Part shown: in pieces, positions 7,573 to 15,735 of the stretch
Layout of the letters: each line of letters begins with the position of its first letter
Numbering within the stretch: the first letter of the stretch is position 1
Notes under the pieces: model-generated
The model's input: only the letters and a program-made list of their open reading frames with translations
Database searches by the model: none
Told to the model about the DNA's origin: nothing
From: Labedaea rhizosphaerae
Lineage (GTDB): Bacteria > Actinomycetota > Actinomycetes > Mycobacteriales > Pseudonocardiaceae
DNA: 64,000 nt
Direction of reading: 5' to 3'
Assembly (NCBI RefSeq): GCF_004362825.1
Contig: NZ_SNXZ01000002.1
Location: forward strand, 124,001 to 188,000
Translations under genes and position numbers: made by a program

Positions 7573-9339
7573 GTGCGCCGTTCCGTTGCGGCGTTGGTTT
7601 GCGTTGTCGCCCTCGGCCTCGCCGGATGCACCACCGTGGTCACGCCACCGCCGCCGTCGGCCTTGCGCATCGACGTGACCGACCTCCCGGCCGGGACCGA
7701 TGGCCGGGTCCACGTCACGGGACCGGGCGTGGACCGGCGGCTGACCGCCACCACCAACCTGGGCGGCGTGGCACCCGGCCGCTACCGCGTGAGCGCCGAA
7801 CCCGTTCGCGGCCCTGGCCTGGCCACCACGTATCCCGTCCAAGGCGTCGTCGATGTGGACGTGCGCCCGGGTGAACTGGCCACCACGGCGGTCGATTACG
7901 GCATCGTCGTGCCGGACACGACGAAGGTGCTCGATGCGGGACTCGTGTCGGACGGCGGACCGACGGTGACCCTCGCGCCGAAGGCCGGAGCCGTGACCCC
8001 CGGACAGATCCTGGTCGCCGGGATCGGTCCCAAGACCCCGCGCGGGTTGCTGCGCCGGGTGCTCAGCGTCCAAAGTGGACCGAATGGTGCCGTCGTGCGG
8101 ACCGCGCCCGCGACGCTGCCCGACGCCGTGCCGCAGGGCGAACTCGTCTTGCAACACCACAGTTTCGGCACGGCCACGGTGCACAACCTGCGTGGCGGGC
8201 CCTCGGCGGCGCTGAACATGGACCTCGACCTCGCCAAGACCGAGGGGCCGTGCAACGGCAAGCTCAGCGGCAGCATCGGCCTGGGCTGGAGTCCGGCGGT
8301 CGACCTGGACTGGAAGTGGTCCAAGGTGCTCGGCATCCCGCTGAAGGTCAAGCGGGCGAAGTTCGCCGTCGCCACCCGGCAGCTGATGGCAACGTCCTAC
8401 AAGGTCAGCGACAAGCTGTCGTGCTCGCTCGAGACCGAGATCCCCAAGATCCCGGAGTTCGTCGGCAGCTTCGTGGTGATGCTCGGCCCGGTTCCGGTCG
8501 TGATCACCGAGACCGTGCAGTTCATCGGGTCAGCGGAGGTCGTGGGCGAGCTGTCCACCGAGGGGTCGCTGCACACCGAGCAGACGATCAACCTCGGCGT
8601 GCAGTACGAGAACGGTCACGTGAAGCCCGTCTCCGAGGCCAAGCAACCAGAGCAGCCGGGGATCTCCGGTGCCTTCCACGCCTCGGTCAAGGTCGGCATC
8701 CGGTTCGGGCTGCAGCTCTACGGCGTCGCCGGCCCGTACCTCGACCTCACGGCCGGGATCCGCGCCGAGCCGCACGGCGGCGGCCTGGCCGGGTGCATGG
8801 GCCTCTACGGCGACATGGGCTGGAAGATCACCGGCACCGACGTGTCCCTCGACGTCGACGACATCATGAGCATGGAGCGCCAGGTGTTCCCCGACTTCTG
8901 GGCCGAGTGCCCGCTGGGCGAGGAGTCGAAGGACAAGCGGAAGGTCGCGCCGCACAAGAAGAAGGTGACTTTCGACGACTACCAGTGGATGGTCGGCGAC
9001 TGGGTGCGCGACATCGCCGACCCCACCGGCGTCAAGCCGTACCTGGAGCACGAGACGGTCCACGTCGGCGCGGACGGCAAGGTCGTCTACACGACCGAAA
9101 GCGGGATCGAGATCGCCTCCACCTACGACAACCCGATCCGGTGCGAAGGGGTGCTCGTCCACCGCGAGGCCGGCGCCCTGGTGGTGGACACCAGCCACGG
9201 TCCGGCCGGTTACCTGAACGTCTGCCACGACATCTTCGACCAGGAGGAGATCTCCTACGCCCCGCCGACCGACACCGAGCCCGAACACCTCGACTTCTTC
9301 GAGATCAAGCCGGGGTGGCGGCCCTTCGACCGGCGGTGA
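7573..9339 (+). CDS. large lipoprotein of unknown function
   Basis: About 588 residues. It begins with a basic n-region and a lipobox signal (VVALGLAGC), so it should be lipid-anchored outside the membrane. The exported part has a carboxypeptidase-like or PEGA-like beta segment near the N-terminus (VDVDVRPGELATT), then a long beta-rich region. The C-terminal third is charged (KDKRKVAPHKKKVTFDDYQWMVGDW) and has several cysteines that could pair. I do not recognise the family. GTG 7573 is preferred; TTG 7567, overlapping the stop of the preceding membrane protein, is also possible. The gene is co-directional with that protein and likely co-transcribed. Confidence 0.8.
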   Translation: MRRSVAALVCVVALGLAGCTTVVTPPPPSALRIDVTDLPAGTDGRVHVTGPGVDRRLTATTNLGGVAPGRYRVSAEPVRGPGLATTYPVQGVVDVDVRPGELATTAVDYGIVVPDTTKVLDAGLVSDGGPTVTLAPKAGAVTPGQILVAGIGPKTPRGLLRRVLSVQSGPNGAVVRTAPATLPDAVPQGELVLQHHSFGTATVHNLRGGPSAALNMDLDLAKTEGPCNGKLSGSIGLGWSPAVDLDWKWSKVLGIPLKVKRAKFAVATRQLMATSYKVSDKLSCSLETEIPKIPEFVGSFVVMLGPVPVVITETVQFIGSAEVVGELSTEGSLHTEQTINLGVQYENGHVKPVSEAKQPEQPGISGAFHASVKVGIRFGLQLYGVAGPYLDLTAGIRAEPHGGGLAGCMGLYGDMGWKITGTDVSLDVDDIMSMERQVFPDFWAECPLGEESKDKRKVAPHKKKVTFDDYQWMVGDWVRDIADPTGVKPYLEHETVHVGADGKVVYTTESGIEIASTYDNPIRCEGVLVHREAGALVVDTSHGPAGYLNVCHDIFDQEEISYAPPTDTEPEHLDFFEIKPGWRPFDRR

Positions 9340-9357
9340 GCCACGCGCGCGACGCGG

Positions 9358-9406
9358 TCACTTCAGCAGCCGCGCTCACCTCAGCAGCCTCGCTCACTTC
9401 AGCAGG
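9358..9406. repeat. 18-bp tandem repeat at the end of the Ppx gene
   Basis: Three near-copies of an 18-bp unit (TCACTTCAGCAGCCGCGC-like; starts 9358, 9376, 9394). The last copy is the 3' end of the Ppx/GppA gene. Because 18 is a multiple of three, the two extra copies carry TGA stops in the same frame behind the real stop. It looks like slippage duplication of the gene end. Confidence 0.75.
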
Positions 9407-10287
9407 TCGAGCAGCAGGCCTTCCTTGCTCGACCACGGGCACACCTCGATCACGTCGTGCTGGGTCGCGGTCATCAGGGCTTCGGCGACCACGGCGCCGG
9501 CGAAGGACTGGCGGGCGCGGTGGGCCGAGATGCCGGGCAGCTTCGCCCGCTGGCGCGGCGAGAGTTCCGCCAGCCGCGGGATCCAGCGCCGCAGGTCGTC
9601 CACGCGGAGCTGACCCGGTCGCGAGCCGGTCAGGGTGGCCAGGCCCTGGAAGACCTTGGAGCAGCCGATCGCCGGGCTGTTCGCGGAGGTGGCGAGGACG
9701 TCGTCGGGGACGGCCGCGGTGATCCGGCGGAGCAGCTCGGCGCGCATCTCCGGGACGCGGTCGAGGCGGTCGAGCCCGGCCCGGGTGAGGGTGCGCGCGC
9801 CCAGCGGCAGCGAACCGGCGAACAGGGGTTTCGCGCGGTCGCCGACGGCCAGTTCGATCGTGCCGCCACCCACGTCCAGCACGGTCAACGGGCGTCCCGA
9901 ACCGTGCCAGCGGCGCACGGCGAGGTAGGACATCCGCGCTTCCTGCTTGCCGGACAGCAGCCGCAGGGTGATCCCGGTCCGGCGCGCCACCGCGTCGATC
10001 ACCTCGTCGGCGTTGGTCGCGTCCCGCACGCAGGAGGTCGCGTACGGCAGGAACGCCGAGGCCCGCACCTTGTCCAGCCGGCGTTTGACCTGCGCGACCG
10101 CCTCGGCGATGCCGTCGATCCCGGCGGCGCGGATGCGGCCGTCGGCGTCCAGGGCGCGATCCAGGCGCAGCCGCACCTTGTGCGACAACACGGGCCGGCG
10201 CAACGCTTGGGCGCCCGGGCCGACGACGACGAGGTGCGCGCTGAAACACCCGACGTCGAGCACCGCGATCCTGCGGGGATGTTTCAT
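9394..10287 (-). CDS. Ppx/GppA-family phosphatase
   Basis: A 297-residue ASKHA-fold protein of the exopolyphosphatase / pppGpp phosphatase family. Visible are the N-terminal strand AVLDVGCFSAHLVVV, the catalytic-loop region SGKQEARMSYLAV and the phosphate-binding LDVGGGTIELAVGD. It hydrolyses polyphosphate or guanosine pentaphosphate; which one cannot be told. Length matches the short actinobacterial form without the C-terminal HD domain. ATG 10287 is chosen because GGAGG lies 5 bp before it; the in-frame GTG at 10293 would sit inside that RBS. The usual Gly-Ser-Asn-Ser start is replaced by DVGCFSAH, typical of this branch. It ends in a small tandem repeat. Confidence 0.88.
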   Translation of the reverse strand: MKHPRRIAVLDVGCFSAHLVVVGPGAQALRRPVLSHKVRLRLDRALDADGRIRAAGIDGIAEAVAQVKRRLDKVRASAFLPYATSCVRDATNADEVIDAVARRTGITLRLLSGKQEARMSYLAVRRWHGSGRPLTVLDVGGGTIELAVGDRAKPLFAGSLPLGARTLTRAGLDRLDRVPEMRAELLRRITAAVPDDVLATSANSPAIGCSKVFQGLATLTGSRPGQLRVDDLRRWIPRLAELSPRQRAKLPGISAHRARQSFAGAVVAEALMTATQHDVIEVCPWSSKEGLLLDLLK

Positions 10288-10377
10288 GGTCACCTCCGAA
10301 CCGGCACAGTGGTAGTTCCCGGCACCGGCGGATCCAAACGCCGACAGGAGGTGTGATCGGTCACGGCGGTCGGTTGG

Positions 10378-11601
10378 TTACTCACCCCTGGTGACGGCGG
10401 TGTGGTGCACGGCCACGAGCGCGATGTCGTCGGTGGCCGGTTCGCTGCCCACCATCGTCGCCATGACGTGGGCGCACAGCATGTCCGGTGACTCCGGGCG
10501 CACCACGCGCCGCAGCTGCTCGAGCCGTTCGTCGAGGTCGCTGCCGGGCCGTTCGACCAGCCCGTCGGTGTAGAAGGCCAGCACCGACCCGGTCGGGATG
10601 TCGAGGGACACCTGCGGCCGGCCGGTGACGGCCAGCCCGAAGCCGACCGGGTGACCGACCGGCGCTTCGATGAACCGCGCGGGCTGCCCGGGCTCCGCGA
10701 GAATCGGCGGCAGGTGCCCGGCCAGCGACAGGGTCACCCGCGCCGACACGGTGTCGATGATCGCGTAGAGGACGGTGGCCATCGTGTGGCCCTCGAAGTG
10801 GCTGGCCTTGCGGTCGAGCCGGCCGAGCACCGTGGCGGGGTCGTCGAACTCCAGGGCATAGGCGCGCAACGCGCTGCGCAGCCGCCCCATCACGATCGCC
10901 GCGGGCAGGCCGTGCCCGACGACGTCCCCGATCACCACGCCGATCCGGTCGCCCGACAGCGGGAACACGTCGTACCAGTCGCCGCCGACGCCGACATCCG
11001 CGCCGGGGATGTAGCGGCCGGCGAGCTCCCAGCCCCCGGCCGTCGGCAGCCGGGCGGGCAGCAGGCTCTCCACGAGCATGGCGGCGGCCGCCTGCTCGGC
11101 GCGGCCCTGGTGGGCGTGCGCGGTGATGGCGATCCGGTCGGCCACCAGCTGCAGGTGCTCAGCTTCGGTGTCGGTGAACTCGCGCCGCGCGACGCTGCCG
11201 ATGTGCAGCACACCGACCAGGTCGCCGTCGGCCACCATCGGCACGCCGAGCAGGGAGTGCAGGCCCCGCTCCCACAGCAGCGGGTTCACCACGGTCGACG
11301 CGTCGACGTGGTCGAGGCGCACGGCCGACCGGGTGGCCGCGATCCGCCCGGCGAAGCCGGCCCCCAAGGGCACCCGAACGCCCTGGTAGACCTCCTCGTT
11401 CAGCCCGACCGTCGCCTTGGCCAGCAACCGCTCACCGCTGGGGTCGATCAGCAGCACGGTGACCGTGTCGACCCCGAAGAGGTCGTGGACACGGCTGAGC
11501 ATCACCTCGACGAACTTCTCGAACCCGACCGTGAGCAGGGTGCTGTCGGTGACGGCCTCCAACACCGCCAGCCGTCTGGCGGCTTGCGTCCCGTCGCCCA
11601 T
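10378..11601 (-). CDS. GAF domain PP2C-type (RsbU/SpoIIE-like) phosphatase
   Basis: A 407-residue cytoplasmic protein with an N-terminal GAF sensor (about residues 10-160; LLTVGFEKFVEVMLSRVHDLFGVDTVTVLLID) and a C-terminal PPM/SpoIIE phosphatase (about 190-400). Metal-binding motifs are GGDWYDVFPL, IGDVVGHG, AGHLPPIL and TDDIALVAV. Such proteins dephosphorylate anti-anti-sigma factors and so activate stress sigma factors; no anti-sigma pair lies nearby, so it would act in trans. ATG 11601 is chosen for its AGGTGG RBS and because the GAF domain follows; the longer open frame upstream is proline-rich and unlike the family. A 178-bp divergent promoter region separates it from the DUF427 gene. 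Confidence 0.9.
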   Translation of the reverse strand: MGDGTQAARRLAVLEAVTDSTLLTVGFEKFVEVMLSRVHDLFGVDTVTVLLIDPSGERLLAKATVGLNEEVYQGVRVPLGAGFAGRIAATRSAVRLDHVDASTVVNPLLWERGLHSLLGVPMVADGDLVGVLHIGSVARREFTDTEAEHLQLVADRIAITAHAHQGRAEQAAAAMLVESLLPARLPTAGGWELAGRYIPGADVGVGGDWYDVFPLSGDRIGVVIGDVVGHGLPAAIVMGRLRSALRAYALEFDDPATVLGRLDRKASHFEGHTMATVLYAIIDTVSARVTLSLAGHLPPILAEPGQPARFIEAPVGHPVGFGLAVTGRPQVSLDIPTGSVLAFYTDGLVERPGSDLDERLEQLRRVVRPESPDMLCAHVMATMVGSEPATDDIALVAVHHTAVTRGE

Positions 11602-11779
11602 CGCCACCTGACCAACGTAGCTGCCCGGCGACTCGAAGGAGAGACGTGGTCTCGGTGCGTCGCGCCCCCGGGGCGTCGTCGGGGCGGTCGAAAAGGGCGC
11701 CTGACCACCGTGTGCCTGACCCTCGCCTTGTGCGGTGCGCACCGACAGGTGAGGGTGGACGTGGCCCGAGGAGGCGACG

Positions 11780-12547
11780 ATGACCGGTTATCCAGGGACG
11801 CTCGTGGCGGTGGGGCACGTCGAGCCGGTGCCGCGCCGAATCCGGGCGGTGCTCGCCAGCCGGACCGTGCTGGACACCACGCGCGCGCTGTACGTGTGGG
11901 AGGAGGGGCCGCCGTACCCGCAGTTCTACATCCCGGTCGAGGACGTGGCCCCCGGCGTCCTGGTCGACGAGGACCACCGGACCGAGCTGCGGTTCGGGTC
12001 CGCACGGCGGCACGGCCTGCGCGTCGGCGACGTGGACCGGCCCGGCGCCGCCCGCCTGTTCACCGAATCCGCGACGGCGGAACTGGCCGGCACCGTCCGC
12101 ATCGACTGGGCGGCGATGGACGCGTGGTTCGAGGAGGACGAGGAGGTGTTCGTCCACCCGCGCGACCCCTACGCCCGCGTGGACGCCATCCGGTCGACGC
12201 GCACCGTCCGGGTCTCCTGCGACGGCATCGCCCTGGCCGAGTCGTCCTCGACGGTCATGGTGTTCGAAACCGGCCTGCCCACCCGGTACTACTTCAACCA
12301 GACCGAGGTCGACTTCTCCCACCTCGAACCCAGCGCGACCGAGACGGCGTGCCCCTACAAGGGACGGACCGGGAAGTACTGGTCGGTGCGGGTGGGCGAC
12401 ACGCTGCACCAGGACCTCGCGTGGCTGTACCACTTCACCACGCTGGCCCTGACCCCGATCGCCGGGCTGGTCGCGTTCTACAACGAGAAGGTCGACATCG
12501 AGCTCGACGGTGTGGCCCAGCAGCGCCCGGTCACGCACTTCTCCTGA
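11780..12547 (+). CDS. DUF427 domain protein (tandem)
   Basis: A 255-residue protein with two DUF427-type units: a short N-terminal one (RRIRAVLASRTVLDTTRALYVWE) and a full C-terminal one (IRSTRTVRVSCDGIALAES, then TRYYFNQTEVD, CPYKGRTGKYWSV, LAWLYHF, GLVAFYNEKVDIELDG). DUF427 is a small beta fold of unknown biochemical role, common in actinobacteria and fungi. GAGGAG lies 6 bp before ATG 11780, so the start is secure. The gene is followed at 90 bp by the DxDGDG repeat protein. No function can be assigned. Confidence 0.88.
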   Translation: MTGYPGTLVAVGHVEPVPRRIRAVLASRTVLDTTRALYVWEEGPPYPQFYIPVEDVAPGVLVDEDHRTELRFGSARRHGLRVGDVDRPGAARLFTESATAELAGTVRIDWAAMDAWFEEDEEVFVHPRDPYARVDAIRSTRTVRVSCDGIALAESSSTVMVFETGLPTRYYFNQTEVDFSHLEPSATETACPYKGRTGKYWSVRVGDTLHQDLAWLYHFTTLALTPIAGLVAFYNEKVDIELDGVAQQRPVTHFS

Positions 12548-12637
12548 CCCGGACGAAGAAAATCCGTTCCCGGTGTAACTCAGGTTCGGCCCGCTCCATC
12601 AGTCCCGGTACAGGCACGAGACAACGAGGAGCGCCCG

Positions 12638-13315
12638 ATGTACGTCGACACCGAGTCCGAGACCAACACCGACCCGACCCAGACCGCGCCGGGCGCCACC
12701 GACACGACCACCGACACCACCACCGAGCAGACCGGCCAGGGCCAGGAAGTGGACCTCGACGGCGACGGCCGGGCCGACGGCGTCGCCTACGACACCAACG
12801 AAGACGGGCAGCTCGACACGGTCGCCGTGGACACCAACGGCGACGGTCAGGTCGACGTCGTGGCCGAGGACCTCGACGGCGACGGGCAACTCGACTACGC
12901 GGTGGCCGACACCGACTTCGACGGCACCCCGGACACCGAGTACACCGCCGACGGCGCCGCGCCGATCGACTCCAGCGGCAGCGCCACCGACCCGACCGGC
13001 CACGACCACAGCGGCCCGGACGCCACGCACGACGACAGCGACTACGGCGACTCTGCCGATGGCCAGCAGGTCGACCTCGACGGCGACGGCACGGCGGACG
13101 GCGTCGCGTACGACACCGACGACGACGGCCGGCTTGACACCGTGGCCATCGACACCGACGACGACGGGCAGATCGACGCGGTCGCCGTGGACACCGACGG
13201 CGACGGGCAGCTCGACTACGCCGTGGTCGACACCGACGGCGACGGCTACGCCGACACCGAGTACACCGCCGACGGCGGCGAGCACTCGCTGGACGACACG
13301 CACAGCGTGATGTAG
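12638..13315 (+). CDS. acidic DxDGDG-repeat (calcium-binding-like) protein
   Basis: A 225-residue, strongly acidic protein. After a Thr-rich head it has two arrays of 13-residue units of the form VDTDGDGQLDxVA. The first begins near residue 38 and the second near residue 145; each has five units and closes with DTEYTADG. The units look like EF-hand or thrombospondin-3/dockerin calcium loops (D-x-D-G-D-G-x-x-D). There is no signal peptide or anchor, so secretion is not supported. A His/Asp linker (GHDHSGPDATHDD) separates the arrays. ATG 12638 has a GGAG RBS. Calcium binding is inference; no named family is claimed. Confidence 0.82.
   Translation: MYVDTESETNTDPTQTAPGATDTTTDTTTEQTGQGQEVDLDGDGRADGVAYDTNEDGQLDTVAVDTNGDGQVDVVAEDLDGDGQLDYAVADTDFDGTPDTEYTADGAAPIDSSGSATDPTGHDHSGPDATHDDSDYGDSADGQQVDLDGDGTADGVAYDTDDDGRLDTVAIDTDDDGQIDAVAVDTDGDGQLDYAVVDTDGDGYADTEYTADGGEHSLDDTHSVM
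12749..13276 (+). repeat. 321-bp-period duplication plus 39-bp repeats
   Basis: The two arrays of the DxDGDG protein match each other with an offset of 107 codons (321 bp), each built from roughly 39-bp units. Shared runs such as GTCGCCGTGGACAC and GACGGCGACGG show the duplication at DNA level, with silent changes between copies. Confidence 0.7.
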
Positions 13316-13368
13316 TCCGGCGCGCCACGCTGGCCGGTGGTTGGACAGGAGCGGCACCGGTCAGCACG

Positions 13369-14373
13369 ATGGGGTGCGTGGTACAGATGGCGCGATTCGC
13401 ACGCTTCCCGCTCGGACACTTCCCCACTCCCCTGGAGCCCATGGACCGGCTGACCGCGAAACTGCGCGCCCGCCACGACAAGGTCCCCAACCTCTGGATC
13501 AAGCGCGACGACTGCACGGGCCTGGCCACCGGCGGCAACAAGACGCGCAAGCTCGAATACCTCGTCGGCGACGCGATCGCCCAGGGCGCCGACACGCTGA
13601 TCACCCAGGGCGCCACCCAGTCCAACCACGCACGGCAGACCGCGGCCGCGGCGGCGCGGGCCGGGATGCACTCCTGGGTGCTGCTCGAGCGGCGGCAGGT
13701 GCGTGACGAGGAGTACGAGAACTCCGGCAACGTGCTGCTCGACCAGCTGCTCGGCGCCACGATCATGGACCAGTTCCAGGCCGGGGCGGACATGGACGCC
13801 GCGATGGCGGAGATCGCCGACGACCTGCGGTCCGAAGGGCGCAAGCCCTACGTGATCCCCGGCGGTGGGTCCAACCCGGTCGGCGCGCTCGGCTACGTCG
13901 GGTGCGCCCTGGAACTGGATGCCGCGCCGGTCGCGATCGACTGGGTCGTGCACGCCACCGGCAGCACCGGCACGCAGGCCGGCCTGGTCGCGGGCCTGCG
14001 GGCGGTGCACAGCCCGGCCAAGGTGCTCGGGGTCAGCGTGCGGCAGACCGAGCACAAGCAGATCGACGCCGTGCTCGCGCTGGCCGAACCCACGGCCGAC
14101 TCGATCGGCACCCAGGTCGGCCGGGACGACGTGCTGGTGGACGACCGCTGGGTGGGCGAGGGCTACGGCGTCCCCACCCAGTCGATGATCGACGCCGTGT
14201 ACCTGCTCGCGGGCACCGAGGGCATCCTGCTCGACCCGGTCTACTCGGGCAAGGCGTTCGCGGGCCTGCTCGGCGGCATCGCCGAGGGCCGGTTCGCCGA
14301 GACCGACAACGTGGTGTTCCTGCACACCGGCGGCGCCGTGGGCCTGTTCGCCTACCGCACCACGTTCCAGTGA
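13369..14373 (+). CDS. PLP-dependent D-cysteine desulfhydrase / ACC deaminase family
   Basis: A 334-residue fold-type II PLP enzyme. The cofactor lysine lies in ATGGNKTRKLE (Lys58), preceded by KRDDCTG. Then come TQGATQSNHARQTAAAA (Asn and His of the family), PGGGSNPVGALGYV and HATGSTGTQAGLVAG (phosphate loop). Members break D-cysteine to pyruvate, sulfide and ammonia, or deaminate 1-aminocyclopropane carboxylate; the sequence looks closer to desulfhydrases, but this is not proven. ATG 13369 is used; GTG 13381 and ATG 13387 are in frame and would start closer to the conserved ARFPLGHFPTPLE. A racemase-like gene follows after 10 bp, suggesting joint D-amino-acid metabolism. Confidence 0.86.
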   Translation: MGCVVQMARFARFPLGHFPTPLEPMDRLTAKLRARHDKVPNLWIKRDDCTGLATGGNKTRKLEYLVGDAIAQGADTLITQGATQSNHARQTAAAAARAGMHSWVLLERRQVRDEEYENSGNVLLDQLLGATIMDQFQAGADMDAAMAEIADDLRSEGRKPYVIPGGGSNPVGALGYVGCALELDAAPVAIDWVVHATGSTGTQAGLVAGLRAVHSPAKVLGVSVRQTEHKQIDAVLALAEPTADSIGTQVGRDDVLVDDRWVGEGYGVPTQSMIDAVYLLAGTEGILLDPVYSGKAFAGLLGGIAEGRFAETDNVVFLHTGGAVGLFAYRTTFQ

Positions 14374-14383
14374 CAGCGTTCCA

Positions 14384-15085
14384 GTGACCGCACCGCTCGC
14401 CGGCATCCTGGGCGGCATGGGCCCGGCGGCCACCGCCGAGTTCTACGCCAAGCTCGTCGCACGCACCCCCGCCGTGCGCGACCAGGACCACCTGCGCGTG
14501 GTGGTGTGGGCCGACCCGACGGTGCCGGACCGCGTCGCCGCCGTGCTCGACGGCAGCACCGATCCCTACCCCGCCCTGCTCGACGGCGCCCGGCGGCTGC
14601 GCGACCTGGGCGCCACGGTCGTCGGGATCCCTTGCCACACCGCGCACTTCTTCCTGCCGAAGCTCGCCGCGGACACCGGCCTGCGGTTCGTGGACATGGT
14701 CGCCGAGACCGCGGCCGCGCTGGGTGATCGGACCGGACGGGTGGCGCTGCTCGGTACCCGCGGCACCATCGCCAGCCGCCTCTACCAGGACCGCTTGCCC
14801 GGCGTGGACCTGCTGATCCCACCGGAGCCCGTGCAGCAGGACGTCGATCGGGCCGTCGCCGCCGTGAAACGCCACGCGATCGGCGAGGCGGCCGCGCACC
14901 TGGACCGCGCCTTGCGCGCACTCGGCGCGCCGCTGACCGTGCTGGCGTGCACCGAACTCCCCTTGGCCGCACGCCACACCACGGCGCCCGGCGACCTGCT
15001 CGACCCGACCGATCTGCTCGCCGACGCGATGATCGCGGCCTGCCGACCGTCCACAACGGACGCACGAGTGTCCACAATGGACTAG
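14384..15085 (+). CDS. aspartate/glutamate racemase-family protein
   Basis: A 233-residue cofactor-independent racemase. It has the N-terminal GILGGMGPAATAEFY motif and both catalytic cysteines (Cys84 in GIPCHTAHF and Cys189 in LACTELPL), so a two-base mechanism is possible. The length is normal. GTG 14384 lies in a short duplication of GTTCCAGTGA, the same ten bases that end the previous gene. It is 10 bp behind the PLP desulfhydrase gene and probably co-transcribed. Its stop shares the CTAG with the stop of the opposing DUF742 gene, so the two genes are fully tail-to-tail. Confidence 0.88.
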   Translation: MTAPLAGILGGMGPAATAEFYAKLVARTPAVRDQDHLRVVVWADPTVPDRVAAVLDGSTDPYPALLDGARRLRDLGATVVGIPCHTAHFFLPKLAADTGLRFVDMVAETAAALGDRTGRVALLGTRGTIASRLYQDRLPGVDLLIPPEPVQQDVDRAVAAVKRHAIGEAAAHLDRALRALGAPLTVLACTELPLAARHTTAPGDLLDPTDLLADAMIAACRPSTTDARVSTMD

Positions 15086-15735
15086 AGGCGACGCAGGCCT
15101 TCCAGCACGCGGCTCATCAGGTCGGCCGACGGGGCGTCCTCGGCGGACTGGGTGCTGCAGATGAGGACGAGGTCGAGCTTGATCATGTCGGCGATCACCA
15201 CGCGGGCCGCGCCGATCGGCAGTTGCGTGTGCGCGGCGATCTCGGCCACCGAGGCCGGCTGTCCACACAGGCCCGCGACCTGCCGGTGTTCCGGCTTGAC
15301 CGCGCCGCCGCCCCGGCGGGTGACCGCGATCATGGTCTCCAGGCCCAGATCGGTGCCCGAGTAGGTCCGGCCACCGGTGGTCGCGTACGGCCGGACCAGC
15401 CGGCGACGGGCGTCGACCAGACCCAGCTCGTCGACGTAGCGCTGCACCTGCTCGTCGCTGGCCGAGCGCGTCGCGCGCTCGAACTGCGACGGGTTTTCGT
15501 GCCCGGCAACGGGGAGGGGGCGATCGCTCGCCCCGAGGCCGCGCAGGTCGAGGGGGATCGTGTCCTCCTCGACCGGCACGGCCTCGGGCGCCTGGCTCAG
15601 CTCCTTCGCGGCGGTCGGCTGGTCCTCCGTCGTCTCCTGCTCGTGCTCGGCGTCATCACGCGAGCCGTACATCCCGAAGAGGTCCATGCCGTTCCAGATC
15701 GCCGTCGTCGGAGGAACATCGCCGACTATCGTCAC
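15082..15735 (-). CDS. DUF742 domain protein
   Basis: A 217-residue protein. The N-terminal 100 residues are acidic and look disordered. The C-terminal 115 residues are a DUF742 domain (LVRPYATTGGRT, AVKPEHRQVAGLC, SVAEIAAHTQLPIGAARVVIADM, LEGLRRL), a winged-helix-like module found in actinobacterial conservons (sensor kinase, roadblock, DUF742, small GTPase). No kinase, roadblock or GTPase gene lies beside it here; instead GTG 15735 overlaps the stop of the purine permease (GTGTGA), so it is translationally coupled to a transporter. An internal ATG (MDLFGMYG) could be an alternative start. Confidence 0.85.
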   Translation of the reverse strand: MTIVGDVPPTTAIWNGMDLFGMYGSRDDAEHEQETTEDQPTAAKELSQAPEAVPVEEDTIPLDLRGLGASDRPLPVAGHENPSQFERATRSASDEQVQRYVDELGLVDARRRLVRPYATTGGRTYSGTDLGLETMIAVTRRGGGAVKPEHRQVAGLCGQPASVAEIAAHTQLPIGAARVVIADMIKLDLVLICSTQSAEDAPSADLMSRVLEGLRRL

